The notes beneath the pieces were generated by a model. The model saw only the letters and a list, made by a program, of their open reading frames with translations, ran no database searches and had not been told where the DNA came from. A program made the translations under genes and the position numbers. This document shows, piece after piece, positions 11,915 to 22,111 of a stretch of 64,000 nucleotides of DNA (the first letter of the stretch is position 1; every line of letters begins with the position of its first letter). The stretch spans positions 434,001 to 498,000 of the forward strand of contig JBLDXI010000038.1 of the NCBI GenBank assembly GCA_047495785.1. Direction: 5' to 3'. This stretch comes from Lepidodermella squamata. Lineage: Eukaryota; Gastrotricha.

Positions 11915-12622
11915 ATACGGGAGGAAAATACCTAACTGATTTGAAAAACTTCCTAGAAAAAGACCAGAGGGTAATAACTATTGGGCATCCAATCAACATA
12001 ACATTAAAAATAATCAATAACCTCTTGCTCGTCGACGCTGAGACGAAGCGTCATTACGAGCCGTGCGTCTCGAACCTTCAGAAACGAATCGATCTCGAAT
12101 CAATTGAGGTATTGTGGCTAATGGTCGGAGCTCGTGGCACGATTCCCCGTCAATTCGCCAACTTTCTAAAACGCTTTGAGCTGCCAACAATTACTGCCCG
12201 ATGCCCAAGACATCGTTATCTCCGTGATCAAAGACTCAGCGCGCATCGCGAACAACCACGGTTACAACAGAGGATGATGAAATAACTTTTTGTGTAGCAT
12301 TCCACACGCACACTACTCGGTGTCTTAAAGGCAACTAAGCCAGGTGGTGGTTACCTGAACATTGATTTTTCAATGAACTACTGTAGTTATCATGTCATTA
12401 GGTATAACATTTTCGAAATGAAATTACTTGCCCGGTTTAGGTATGAAAAAGTAATTTTGATATACAAACATTTTCTTATTGTTTTCTACCTGTTCTAAAA
12501 CACACCTTCTTGATGCATAGTGCATACTTTTCCAACTAAACTAATAATCACTGCTTTCTTTTTAAAGCTGAGCTTTCCAATTTTAAACTCACTACGGATG
12601 AATAAATAAATAAATAAGTAAC
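11915..12622. other. Intergenic with transposon debris
   Basis: Spacer upstream of TOM1. Apart from the LINE fragment listed separately and an (AATA)n-like stretch at about 12600-12615, no feature was recognised. Confidence 0.5.
12031..12285 (+). mobile_element. Degenerate 3' end of a non-LTR retrotransposon ORF
   Basis: The reading frame contains ETKRHYEPCVSNLQ, then LMVGARGTIPRQF and FLKRFELP. This resembles the conserved segment after the reverse-transcriptase domain of many LINE polyproteins (a '...VGALGT-P...L...' motif). There is no other protein domain, no plausible start and no splice structure. It is best read as a truncated LINE fragment on the plus strand, opposite to the second LINE remnant 1.5 kb away. 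Call is from pattern memory, so moderate confidence. Confidence 0.5.
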
Positions 12623-12630
12623 AGTTAAGG

Positions 12631-13101
12631 CAGTGTGGTCCAAACGTGGACTCCGGAGCCTTTTGGACTCTTTCCGACTTTTTGTGGGCTCCGGAACGTT
12701 TTTTGGTTTTTTCGAGGTTGGACTCCAAATGGGCTCCGAACGTGGACTTCGCCAGGCTCCATCGGACTCCCTCGCCTGAAAATGGTCACCAAGTAGAGGT
12801 TGCCCATGAATCCTCGAATTTTTAATGCATTTTAAGCCTATTTTCGGCTTGAAAATGCTCAATTAGCGTTAGCTAAAGCTCGCTTCGCTCGCGAGTCGAC
12901 ATTTTTGAGTTGTTCTTTCAGGCCGCATATTTTTTTGAACCCAATAATAAAAGCATATCAGCCCCCCCCCCCCCCCCCCCCCCCATCTCCCCAAAAAAAG
13001 CACATCCCCCTTAAAATTATGCTGAATACCCTCTGTGGACTCCCCCGGCGTTTTTGGGCTCCGACTGCGGACTCCAAACTTTTTGAGCTTGGACCACACT
13101 G
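12631..13101. mobile_element. Non-autonomous hAT-type MITE, complete with 8-base target-site duplication
   Basis: A 471-base element begins CAGTGTGGTCCAA and ends with its exact reverse complement, TTGGACCACACTG. It is flanked on both sides by the same octamer, AGTTAAGG (12623-12630 and 13102-13109). An 8-base target duplication and a CAG-starting terminal inverted repeat are hallmarks of hAT transposons. The inside is non-coding and carries many copies of a GGACTCCG/GGGCTCCGA-like motif near both ends, possible transposase-binding repeats, plus a 23-base poly-C tract. The perfect duplication suggests recent insertion. Confidence 0.9.
12962..12984 (+). repeat. Poly-C tract of 23 bases
   Basis: An uninterrupted run of 23 C residues inside the hAT MITE. 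Such G/C homopolymers are unstable and prone to assembly error, so the exact length should not be trusted. Confidence 0.85.
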
Positions 13102-13712
13102 AGTTAAGGTAGCCTTGCCACGATGATAGCCGTCCCACATTGCATGGGCAGATGGGCAGCATGGATGTCTCCGGGACACAACCACAAAATGCGCCGCGCC
13201 TCAAAAAAATGCCGCCGTGATTCATGCTGATCGCACTTTTGACCTTTTTAATTTGCTTTAATTCTATATTATTATTGAAGACAAGCGCCATTTTTTATTA
13301 CTATTTTTCATTTTAATTGGCGGTATTTTTTCAAAAAAATCGCGACTGACTGAGTAGGTTGTAGGTATAGTCAAGCTGAAGCTGTGTTGAAGCAGTGCGA
13401 TGACTGATTTGACGTTTGACTGGTTCTTCCGTTCCCGGATGGAAGCTCGCCTTAGAGCGAATGCAACGTAAACATACATACATACATTTCGGTTCGAGCT
13501 CAAAATGATTGGCTGATGCGACTTCCCATTTCGGTATAATTAGTCTGTGCATTTCAGTAGTAGCAGGTTTATTGTTGATTGATGAATCGCCATTGTAATA
13601 ATTGATTTTTAACAAACATAGAAAATAAAAAGGAACAACATTTATAAATCAGCAAAATAACCTTACTTAGCACTCGGGATTCACCGAGCTGCTGATGAAA
13701 ATATCAGAATGA
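13102..13712. other. Intergenic between two mobile elements
   Basis: Contains a short ACAT microsatellite near 13470-13485 and AT-rich sequence. No gene supported. Confidence 0.5.
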
Positions 13713-14790
13713 CTATTCGTTTACAATTTTCCTAAATACGTTGAGCCATTTGTTGAGTTCACTAGTTCTGTCGATGGTTGATTTTGAGCTTAATAGGTTG
13801 CCGAAGTAGACGTCGTAAATGGGTGGGAGCGAAGGGCGTAGGCTGGCGATTGCAGGTGATGGGTTCGGACAGTCGGTGATAAGGTGGCGGATGTAGTTCC
13901 AACTGCTGCCGTCAGTCGGCGTAGTAGCGCAGCGATGGCAATTGCCCAAGTATTGGCGCGGTGACGACAAGGAATTGCAGCGGATTTTCAACAAGGTGGT
14001 GGCTAGTTCGCGAGGAAGCATCTCAAAATAGAATTCTGCAAAGTTTGCATTGTCGACGTCGGCCAGCACGGGGTGTTGACCGTACTTGGTTACGAGTCCA
14101 TCTCGCGTTTCGTCTAAGCGCTTCTTTTCCAGTGATGTTTTCAATAGTTCGTTCCTCTGTGCGGGAGGCAAGTTGGAAATGTTCCCTAGATTCAGATCGG
14201 TAACTGCTTTCTCAGCCCTTTCAGCCAGATTACGAGGAGCTTTCCGTCCCATCCAATCGAAGCTGAGGAGCGATTGGTGTAGCAGACTGAGAGAACTGGC
14301 GTTCTTCATGCGATAGAGAAATTTGATTGCAGCCGCCGTTCGGTGGTCTTCCGGGTGTGTAAGCGGGAACTCTTTATGCAGCATACGGTGAGATGTAGCC
14401 GTGTGCAAGCCCAGGGCTCTCTTTGCGAAACGCATATGCGTCGGGGGCGAGGCCGCTGGGTAGAATAAGTCCCAGATCTCGGCACCATATCAAAATTGCG
14501 ATAGGACGCAACTGTTGTAAAGTTCGCGAACTGCCCACGGAGGTTGAAGAACTTGAATAACTGCGGTATGGTGCCGGCCGCGCGTTGCAATTTCAGGTTG
14601 GCCTCAGCGATAGCTTTTTTGTAGAGCAGCTGTTCGTCGAGCCATACGCCAAGATATTTGAAGCTGGAGACTCTTTCGATGTCGAGGTTATTTAGACGAA
14701 ATGTTATGCCGCTAGAGGAGGGATCGGCATCGCCCTTGTAAAACAACATCCACTTTGTCCAAATCCACTCCAACCTCAATGCTATGTCAC
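13713..14790 (-). mobile_element. 5'-truncated non-LTR retrotransposon (reverse-transcriptase C-terminal part)
   Basis: Two overlapping frames together encode the C-terminal region of a LINE reverse transcriptase. The first has the RT-palm-to-thumb signature FKYLGVWLDEQLLYKKAI. The second has RFAKRALGLH and a terminal zinc-knuckle-like CHRCATTP with RHLITDC. The copy is dead: a frame change lies near 14500 and a stop replaces an expected Trp just after VLSQF. It breaks off near 14790, consistent with 5' truncation during target-primed reverse transcription. No catalytic YxDD is present in the retained part. Confidence 0.82.
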
Positions 14791-14967
14791 CATCTCACGG
14801 TTCAATGTCAATAATGTAGTTGACCAATTCTCAATTCTCATTTTATCATGTTGATAATGCCGAACTGCTTTCACTTCATGAAACAACTTCCCCAATGATT
14901 TGCCCAATTGGACATTGAAGGTTTGGACTCTGTTTTATTTAGAAAGAAGATTTTGTGAAAGCGGTTA

Positions 14968-16153
14968 ATGGCTCGTGATCCTCTAAAAGCTTCGCCTGGA
15001 TCTGCTGCTGCTAGTTACCTCAGTGCTGCCGCAAGCGCATTCGCATCAACAACAGCTCTTCAGCCGTTGGATGTTTTGAAGACTCGTTTGCAAGAAACGG
15101 CAGTGCAAAATGGCCGATCGGGGCCCAAGTTTTCAATCGGAACTGTGTCACTGCAGCTTTTCAAGCAGCATGGCATCGTTGGATTCTGGAGCGGATTATC
15201 TGCAGTATAAATATTGTGCTCGAATCTCTTTACGACATGGCTTAATTCAAGCTGTATTTCTAGTCATTATGGCGAAATATACCGGGCATCGCTATTTACT
15301 TTGGAACATTGAATACTGCAATGTCGGCCATACGACGCGTGCAACCGGATTCTTCGCCAAGTCCATCTCCCATCTTTCTTGCTTGTGTTGCGGCTTCGTG
15401 TAGAGCATTTGCTGCGACTATTCTTTTCCCGTTTACCTTTCTCAAAACCAGATATGAGGTATGTAAACATACCCACTTCTCATTTATCGGTTTCATGCAA
15501 TAATTGTTTCCATACGCTCTACCAGAGCAAGAAATATTCTTATCAGGGGATTTTTAAATCGTTCAAGCTGATACTGAAAAATGAAGGACATTCAGGTTTG
15601 TTTGTAACCGGTCACTACATAGTATATAACTGTTCTCTATTTAATACAGTCGTATTTCGCGGTTATGTCGCAACAATGGCCCGCGACGTACCGTATTCAG
15701 CAATCTACTTCCCGGTTTACACGCACGTGAAATACGCTTTTGGATCAGGTAGTTGCAACCTGCCATTTCTGAAAGATCGCTAGCTATTGGTTTATTTTCA
15801 GTTATCTCTCCCGATTTTGCGCAATCTGATTCGGGTCATTTCGTTGCTGGCTGCTTCTCTGGCATAACCGCTTCTTTGATTACTCAACCGGCCGATGTCG
15901 TGAAGACGCATATGCAGCTGAACCCTGCTCGTTTTAATACTATTTTAACGACAGTTCGCTCAATTATTTCGGTAATGTATCATGCTGTGCGAAAAATATT
16001 TATTACATGTCTGATTTTTAGAACGATGGCTTATTTGGTTTGTTTCGCGGAAGTTTGTTGCGCATAACTCGGCGAACAATTATAACCGCCGTGAACTGGA
16101 GCGTCTTCGAGCACCTGATTGGCGAAGTGATGCCGTCGCATGATCGGAGATGA
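14968..16153 (+). CDS. SLC25A38: Mitochondrial glycine carrier, SLC25A38 family
   Basis: Inner-membrane carrier; human SLC25A38 and yeast Hem25 bring glycine into mitochondria for the first step of haem synthesis. Six exons (14968-15204, 15264-15458, 15526-15595, 15650-15748, 15802-15971, 16022-16153) total 903 bases, 300 residues, the normal carrier size. Three tandem carrier repeats are visible, each with the PxD/F-x-x-K/R signature: [22 protein letters not shown] (Phe in place of the usual acidic residue) and [12 protein letters not shown]. The third, with the [15 protein letters not shown] context, is typical of SLC25A38. Also family-like are [11 protein letters not shown] and [13 protein letters not shown]. 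Introns are 50-67 bases. An acceptor-like ATTTAG lies about 26 bases before the ATG. Confidence 0.92.
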
Positions 16154-16243
16154 TACAATATTGTGTTCTATATGACAGTCTAGTTGTTATGTTTTGATTA
16201 ATTGCTCAGTTTTATCGTTGCGATTTTCAACGGAGAAATGTCC

Positions 16244-16249
16244 AATAAA
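16244..16249 (+). terminator. AATAAA polyadenylation signal of SLC25A38
   Basis: Perfect AATAAA 91 bases after the SLC25A38 stop codon on the same strand. Confidence 0.65.
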
Positions 16250-16480
16250 AATGTCTTTTAGTCAATGTGATAATTTACTCGAAACTGTGATGTTGATCTC
16301 GGCAGATGCACTGTAGCTAAGCCTCAGAAATGACACAGGAGCGAAAAAAGACAGATTTGAAAAACTGCTGATTATATTTTCCATACAAGATAATGGTTAA
16401 CTGGTACCAAGCAAATTATTCGACACACATGAGCAATATGGATGACTTCAATTACAGATAAGTAAAAATTGTCCCTCTCA

Positions 16481-19462
16481 TCAGAAGTAAGCTTGGATAG
16501 ATCTGCGTGTCTTTGTGGTATGTTTCTTGCTACCGGCAAGTTTGACCCCTCCAGGCAGGTTAAAATTGACGCTGACATCGATGTTCAAGTCCACGCCTGA
16601 TGCGAGATCGTGGAGGCTATTCAAGTGGCCGCTTTCGGCGGTTCGCTCGCCTCTACTCCGTGACCGAAGCTCTATAGTTGGCTCTGACATCAAATTAGCT
16701 GCTAATGCCGTTTCCATGTCGGAGAAGTTTAACGTTGTAGCGACGCAAACCGGCGGCGGAGCACTCCATCGGCCACCATCGCATTTCAAAGTAACAGCAC
16801 CGTCTATCGTGTAGCCTTGATTGCAGCTAAACTTGACCATTTCCAGGTCAGTGGAACTTATGAGTCCATTTACAGGGCTGGCTAAAGGAGGGCAATGGTT
16901 CTGAGATGGTCTCATGCACACTGGCGCCGAGCTGCTCCACGTCCCATTTACGCACTGAATAGCCGAATAGCCAATCAATGAGTAACCTGCATTACAGCCA
17001 AAATTAGCTATTCCACCGTAAGGCCCGGTTAAAAATCCATTCTCGGGAGACATCAGCTCAGGGCACGTGACAAAATTCTGAAGGAGCAGTTTTACAGTTT
17101 GCGAGAACATAACCTCCATGAATGCAGTGACGTTAGCAAAGTAAACGTCGACGTTAACGCAATCGAATAAGCATGAAGCAGAGTTGCCACAGACTTGCAA
17201 ACATTCGGGCGGGGCAACCTCCGGATTGGGCATTTGCACATTGGGTACGAAAGATGGGTCGAAGAAACTCATACTAGATTGGCCGCATTGATACGAGAAT
17301 AGACTCTCAGTTGAGAGCAAGCTCCACTTCATTCCAAAGCTCCAATGAACGACAGCAAGGTTTGCGCCAGATTCCAAATGACCGTCAAGCTGCTTTTGTG
17401 GCACGGCCGGAATCATGGTTCCATCCGGAGTCTGAAAATCGTTTTCAGGTTTTCCATCGAAGTTTCCCAGCAATCCTTTGAGTGCGCCGCGATGGTTCGA
17501 ACTGACGAAAGCGGTCACGGTCAAAAATGTACGGTGGTTCACGCCACTTGAGAAGAGATTAAGCTGGAACGCCATTCCTGAACCGAATGCAACCGTAACC
17601 GCGGAACCGTCAGAAGAAAATCCTACGATGGAAAACCCTCGAAAAGTCTGGGACATGATGTTGGAATCGTGTATGGGAATAAGGTGGCCATCGGCTAGTA
17701 CGTCCAAACTGGATCCAAATTTCGAAGGTTTAATGACGACAGGTGAGCTCTTGCCGTCTTTGAAAGCAACTGCCGTAGCAACAGAGACTCCATTATGCCC
17801 TTGCCATTTTTCCAGTCTAATTTGACCGAAAAAGACCGTGCCATCTGGAAGATAGGACTTGGCGAGCCAAAACTCGCCAACACCTTGGAAATGATATGTC
17901 AGCAAGTCGCACGTTGCAAAATGAGGATCACCTAATAAAATAGTCATGATAGAAGGCGAATTTTCTCGCTTGATTCGAAATTTCTTTACCCCAAACTGCA
18001 CAGGCGTGTGGTGGAATGTAAGGCTGTGTAGATATCGCTCTTCGCTCGTAGTATAAATCGCAATCATCAGTCAAAGCAGAGCTAAAATAGACAAGAGATG
18101 ATTAGCATCAAGTCACAAAACGCGCGCGGACATCGTTTAAAACCTGTAACAACAAGCCATATAGGGTACGACGTCGTATAGGAAGTGAAGGGTGCGCATC
18201 AGCAGGCCATCGGGGTTGAATCTGTTTGCGGAAGAGCCCTTTTCATTAGCTCCAGCAACCAGCTTACCGGTTACTCTGTCGTAAACACACTGCTGACCGA
18301 CTCCGCTGCCAGAGGTTCCAAAACGGGATCTGAAGATCTTCGCGTCTGGTTGGAAATGTCGAAGCAGTTTCACCTTCTCGGCATCATCCTCGACGAAATT
18401 TTTGTCAATTGCTGCCTGCGACAGCAACGAAGGGCAAGGTAATACTGCCTCAGAGAAGGGCACTCCAGCATCGCCCTGAAACCACGTAGTACAGAACTCC
18501 GGAACATCGCAGCTTGTTACGCTGAATTTCAGTGAAACTTTTACTGAGAAAAAGAAACGTCATTGTCAAAATGCCTTACCGATGAACAAATGATGACATT
18601 ATGCCACCCTCGCATTCGGCCGTGTTACCAGTCGCGATTGAGGTTTCGTCCACGGTTTCTGTTGATCTTCGGACTGAAACTAAGATTACGCACTCGGAAG
18701 CCATCGCTCGAAATTTGGTGATGTCGACGCGGGCAGAGCCGGTGTTTGCTACGCTGGCGACTAATACTCCGAGGTTGATCCAAATCCTGCGGCTGGAATC
18801 GAACGCATGCATGCTAATATCGACAGTTTCAACCCCGAACAGGGTTGGGTGGCCGGCGGTCCATGACACATGTAGCTCGCTGTTGGTTTCGCAGTTCATG
18901 AAGGCCGCGTTGACATCGGCAGGAGGCATTACGACCCACAGGTAGCCCGAATAGACAGCGCTGGCCGATTTATTAAACTCACGGACGATAAGATCCACTG
19001 TCACCCGTCCAGTATCTTGCAAAAACGGCACGACGCAGTAAGCAATCGGGACTCTGTCCTCGATTTTGGCGAATCCTTCGATTTGTATTGGCCCTTGCAC
19101 CAAATCGTGGAAAATGCAGGTCACCTTCGCTTTTTCGTTAAAACACGGCCCTTGTAAAGATATTTTTGTCCCGCAAATTGTGTTGTTTATAACGCTAAAA
19201 TTTAATTTAAATGGCATCGGTTTGGAGGTATAGATATAGCCTAGAATAAGATTTACCTTGGGAAAATATCCAACATGGCTCCTCGGCTGTACTTTTCACT
19301 GTTGCAGTAGCCACCAATCGGATCGTCATCCTGATAGCATTCTCTCTCAGCGGGATCGCCCTTTTCGCCTTTCGGCCCTGTAGTAACAAATATTTAAGTT
19401 TACCGAGAACATAACATTTAAATGAGTCCTCTCACCCATTGGTCCCGTTGGCCATCTCGCTC
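16481..19462 (-). CDS. AMOP-VWD-Sushi adhesion protein (Mesh/SUSD2-like), 5' end unresolved
   Basis: Extracellular protein with the domain order of Drosophila Mesh and vertebrate SUSD2. Supported exons: 19436-19462, 19257-19377, 18580-19194, 18144-18521, 17990-18081 and 16481-17931; phases agree throughout. In order: a short Gly-X-Y stretch (GPMGPKGEKGDP), an IPT-like beta domain starting VINNTICGTKISLQG, and an AMOP domain (SCDVPEFCTTWFQGD through YDVVPYMACC and DDCDLYYERR). The VWD domain follows, with the conserved GDPHFATCD assembled across an intron and LLGNFDGKPENDF later. Two Sushi modules come next (CPELMSPENGF and CPPLASPVNGL). The tail ends without an obvious transmembrane helix. 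Mesh organises insect smooth septate junctions. More 5' exons probably lie up to about 19930, where a signal-peptide-like MLTLFSLVYMLFAEK is visible. Confidence 0.85.
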
Positions 19463-20098
19463 CTGTAAAAATAAAGCGAATTAAACGTTACCAGAAGCAA
19501 ATTCGAAAAGCCAACTTGGTTTGAGAAAATGGCTGCGATCTTCCTTTTCAAGCTTATCCTTTCCAGTGTCACCTTTGAATTCAACCAGAATACGATTGCT
19601 TGCGGCTAGAATGAAGATTATTCAATTGAAAATAGATCATTTAAGGGGCGAAACGTTACGCGACGATCGAGGAGCAGCACTTAGGACCAGTGACACCGAC
19701 TGGCTAAGGAAAATTCCCAATATCAAGGAGAAGTCCTTCATCAATTCTACGCGAAATATCACAACAATAAACCCTGCTTTTGAAGAAAAAACCGTAAGTT
19801 ATGCCTGACGATGGTTGCGTTACAGTTAAATTCTTCTCTGCAAACAGCATATAAACCAGAGAAAACAAAGTTAACATAGATGAAACCTTCTCGCGGTAAT
19901 TGCTATTTACTCTTCTCGGTTTCTGAGACAAAGTAGTTTGTGGTTTTCATCTGGTATGCTCAACATTTTTCTCACCCTCCCAATTATAAAAGACTCGCAA
20001 TCCAACTTTCTCAATTTATTCATTTCTTCAAAGTGTGCTTTGAGACACTCCAATTGTTTATTCTAGCAGTTAAAAGTATTTAATGAACAGTTTATTTT
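19463..20098 (-). other. Probable 5' exons of the AMOP-VWD gene plus spacer
   Basis: The minus strand contains short coding-like pieces: a hydrophobic leader at about 19830-19880, a VGVTGPK piece near 19695-19715, and FKGDTGKDK near 19560-19580 ending in a donor-like site at about 19495. I could not build one consistent exon chain. Downstream of the COX11 stop no other gene is seen. Confidence 0.4.
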
Positions 20099-20989
20099 TC
20101 AACGGGCAACAAGCGGTGATAAATGAAGATCGCCCTCCTCGCCTTTAGACTCGAAAAATGTGTACGAAAGCGTAATGGTGTCAACTTTCTCCATCAACGG
20201 GTCGTTTGCAAAATCTGAATCGATGTAGAAAAGCACAGGCATTTCGACGTCCTCGTTAGGGTTTAACCGTTGCTCGTCAAAACAAAAACACTGCAAACAA
20301 AGAAACAAACAAACAAGGCGAAGTTATTTGGTGACCCTTTTGTAATTGTTTACAAATTGTTTTGAAAAAAACTAACCTGAACTTTGGTGAAATATTGAGC
20401 CGCTTCGTATGGCACAATGTTGTAAGTTGCAACGCCGATGATTGGACGAGTTTCCGGATTTCTAGCTGTATAGAAGGCCAGGGCGGTCTCACCGGGCATA
20501 ACCTTTACCTCCCGCTGAAGAGGACGGAAATTCCATGTCAATTCGCTTGACACATCAGCATTGAATCGAATCGAGATGATGCGGTCCTTGATTTTATTTT
20601 GCGACAAAATCTAAACATTGATTGAAGCTAGTAACAAAACCAAGAAATATGCAAGGTCCAACTCTTTCGCCGCTGTTATGCATTCGCTCAACTTTGGTTC
20701 CTTTACCGGTTGCTTGACAGTACATACGATAGAGAGGAACTCCGGCATAGGCCAGTCCGAACATCCCCGCTACAATAGCGGTGACATAGGCGGCGATTGC
20801 GCGCTTTCGGCGCTGGTCTGGATTATAAAGGTAGCTGAGTGGCGATCTAGGCGGCGGCGGCGGCGCTTGGCTAGAGAATCGTCTGACTGCATTGCTAGGA
20901 GAAAAATTATTCGAAATACTTCTTGTGACAGGATTCGAAGACAGATGCCGGTAGATCAAACATGACCGGCTAGGCAATAGCGCCCACAT
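20099..20989 (-). CDS. COX11: Cytochrome c oxidase assembly protein COX11
   Basis: Copper chaperone of the mitochondrial inner membrane that helps form the CuB site of COX1. Exons 20663-20989, 20377-20610 and 20099-20290 total 753 bases, 250 residues. The N-terminus is a basic, Ser/Arg-rich mitochondrial presequence. A single membrane helix follows (AAYVTAIVAGMFGLAYAGVP) with the family motif VPLYRMYCQATG. The soluble domain holds RFNADVSSELTWNF, PGETALAFY, YNIVPYEAAQYF and the copper-binding CFCFDEQRLNP, whose two cysteines are intact. A splice-acceptor-like TTTTCTTAG lies just upstream of the start. Confidence 0.97.
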
Positions 20990-21480
20990 TAGATTAGATA
21001 TAAAGGTGTCTAAGAAAACAAACAAGGCGTTGTACTTGAGTCGTTTTTATTTATTTTATGCTTTAATCATCATCAATTTGGACGCTACCAATCACAAGGA
21101 CAACAAATGTAACTCCGAATGAAGAGCCATACGTGATTGTCGTAAATAGTAGTCAAATAAATAAATCAATCACATTTCTTCTTTCACTGATCGAAATAAT
21201 CTTGGTATACAATATATTGCCAGGCTGTAAAGCGGGATTTTTCCACAAACTTGAACTTTAATTTCATTCGAGACATGTAAAAGACAAACAAATCAACTTA
21301 TTCCAGATATAACATGTAAAAGTCACACCAAGTTCCTCCATAAAAAGCACGGAACTATTGATTCAATTATTTTCCAGATATAAAAACGCATACGAATTAC
21401 ATTCACAACTTGACAGCTATAACACAGTCTAGCACAAGACAGCAAAAGTTTCAAATAGTAGTTAGTGGAAAATGAAAACA

Positions 21481-21560
21481 CGTGCGATTTCGAAACCCGT
21501 CGTGCACCTTGGGTTGACACGCTCGCCTCGAAATTCCCATGGTTTTTTATGGCCACGGTG
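21481..21560 (-). repeat. tRNA-like segment, possible SINE fragment
   Basis: On the minus strand, GCGAGCGTGTCAACCC followed by GGGTTTCGAAATCG resembles the anticodon-arm to T-arm part of a tRNA. The B box is interrupted by one extra base, and the acceptor stem is not closed. Probably a decayed tRNA-derived element rather than a functional tRNA gene. Confidence 0.3.
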
Positions 21561-21800
21561 GCTGAATGCACTGAAAGCACAAAAGTTGGGGTAATGATTC
21601 TTAAATTTAGGCACCTGGAATTCAAAAGCTAGGCGCGAATCACCGTTAGACAGCGCCTTTCTGACCATAAAAACGCAGTGATATTTCAACCAAACCGTAT
21701 CTCGCACGGTCATGCAGCGAGTACCAAGCAATGAAAAGGGATATATATTTCTACGCGCTTGATTGGCAGTTATCAAAGTTAATCAAAGTAATGAAATGGA

Positions 21801-21868
21801 TAGGCGTGAATTGAACCGTTGACTGAGGTGCATCGGAAAGACGATTTTACAGTCTCTGCCACGGTGCA
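21801..21868 (-). repeat. tRNA-like segment with A and B boxes, possible SINE head
   Basis: On the minus strand an A-box-like TGGCAGAGACTG is followed after 32 bases by a B-box-like GGTTCAATTC, the spacing of an internal Pol III promoter. The two ends do not pair as an acceptor stem, so this is not a normal tRNA gene. Confidence 0.4.
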
Positions 21869-22111
21869 AGCTCATAATACTTTCATTTTTATAACAGTTA
21901 ATTCTCATCGGCATCATCACTTACATAGGTAACAAATTCTACACAAGTTCCCAGCAGAGAAAAGAAAACACACATCAAAGCCGTCAAAACCGAAAAAAGC
22001 CGGCGACAAATACTTTTCCGGCACAATATAAAAAAGAATGTAGGTACGAACTGAGTTGATTACGGACTGTTTCATTGGCACAACAATCATTCAATCATTT
22101 AGTAGCGATTT

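Larger units (their letters stand above)
20990..22111. other. Intergenic region with tRNA-like elements
   Basis: About 1.1 kb upstream of COX11 and downstream of WDFY3. It has no supportable gene. Two minus-strand tRNA-like segments are listed separately. Confidence 0.5.

Noticed and set aside
11941-12285. Host gene on the plus strand
   Set aside because: The only recognisable part resembles a LINE polyprotein end; no start, introns or host domain.
16481-18067. Single 528-residue ORF starting MIAIYTTSEER as the true protein start
   Set aside because: That frame reads through a 58-base intron (17932-17989). Splicing restores the conserved GDPHF motif and the AMOP frame upstream.
21801-21868. 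Functional tRNA gene
   Set aside because: The A and B boxes are tRNA-like but the ends do not pair as an acceptor stem.
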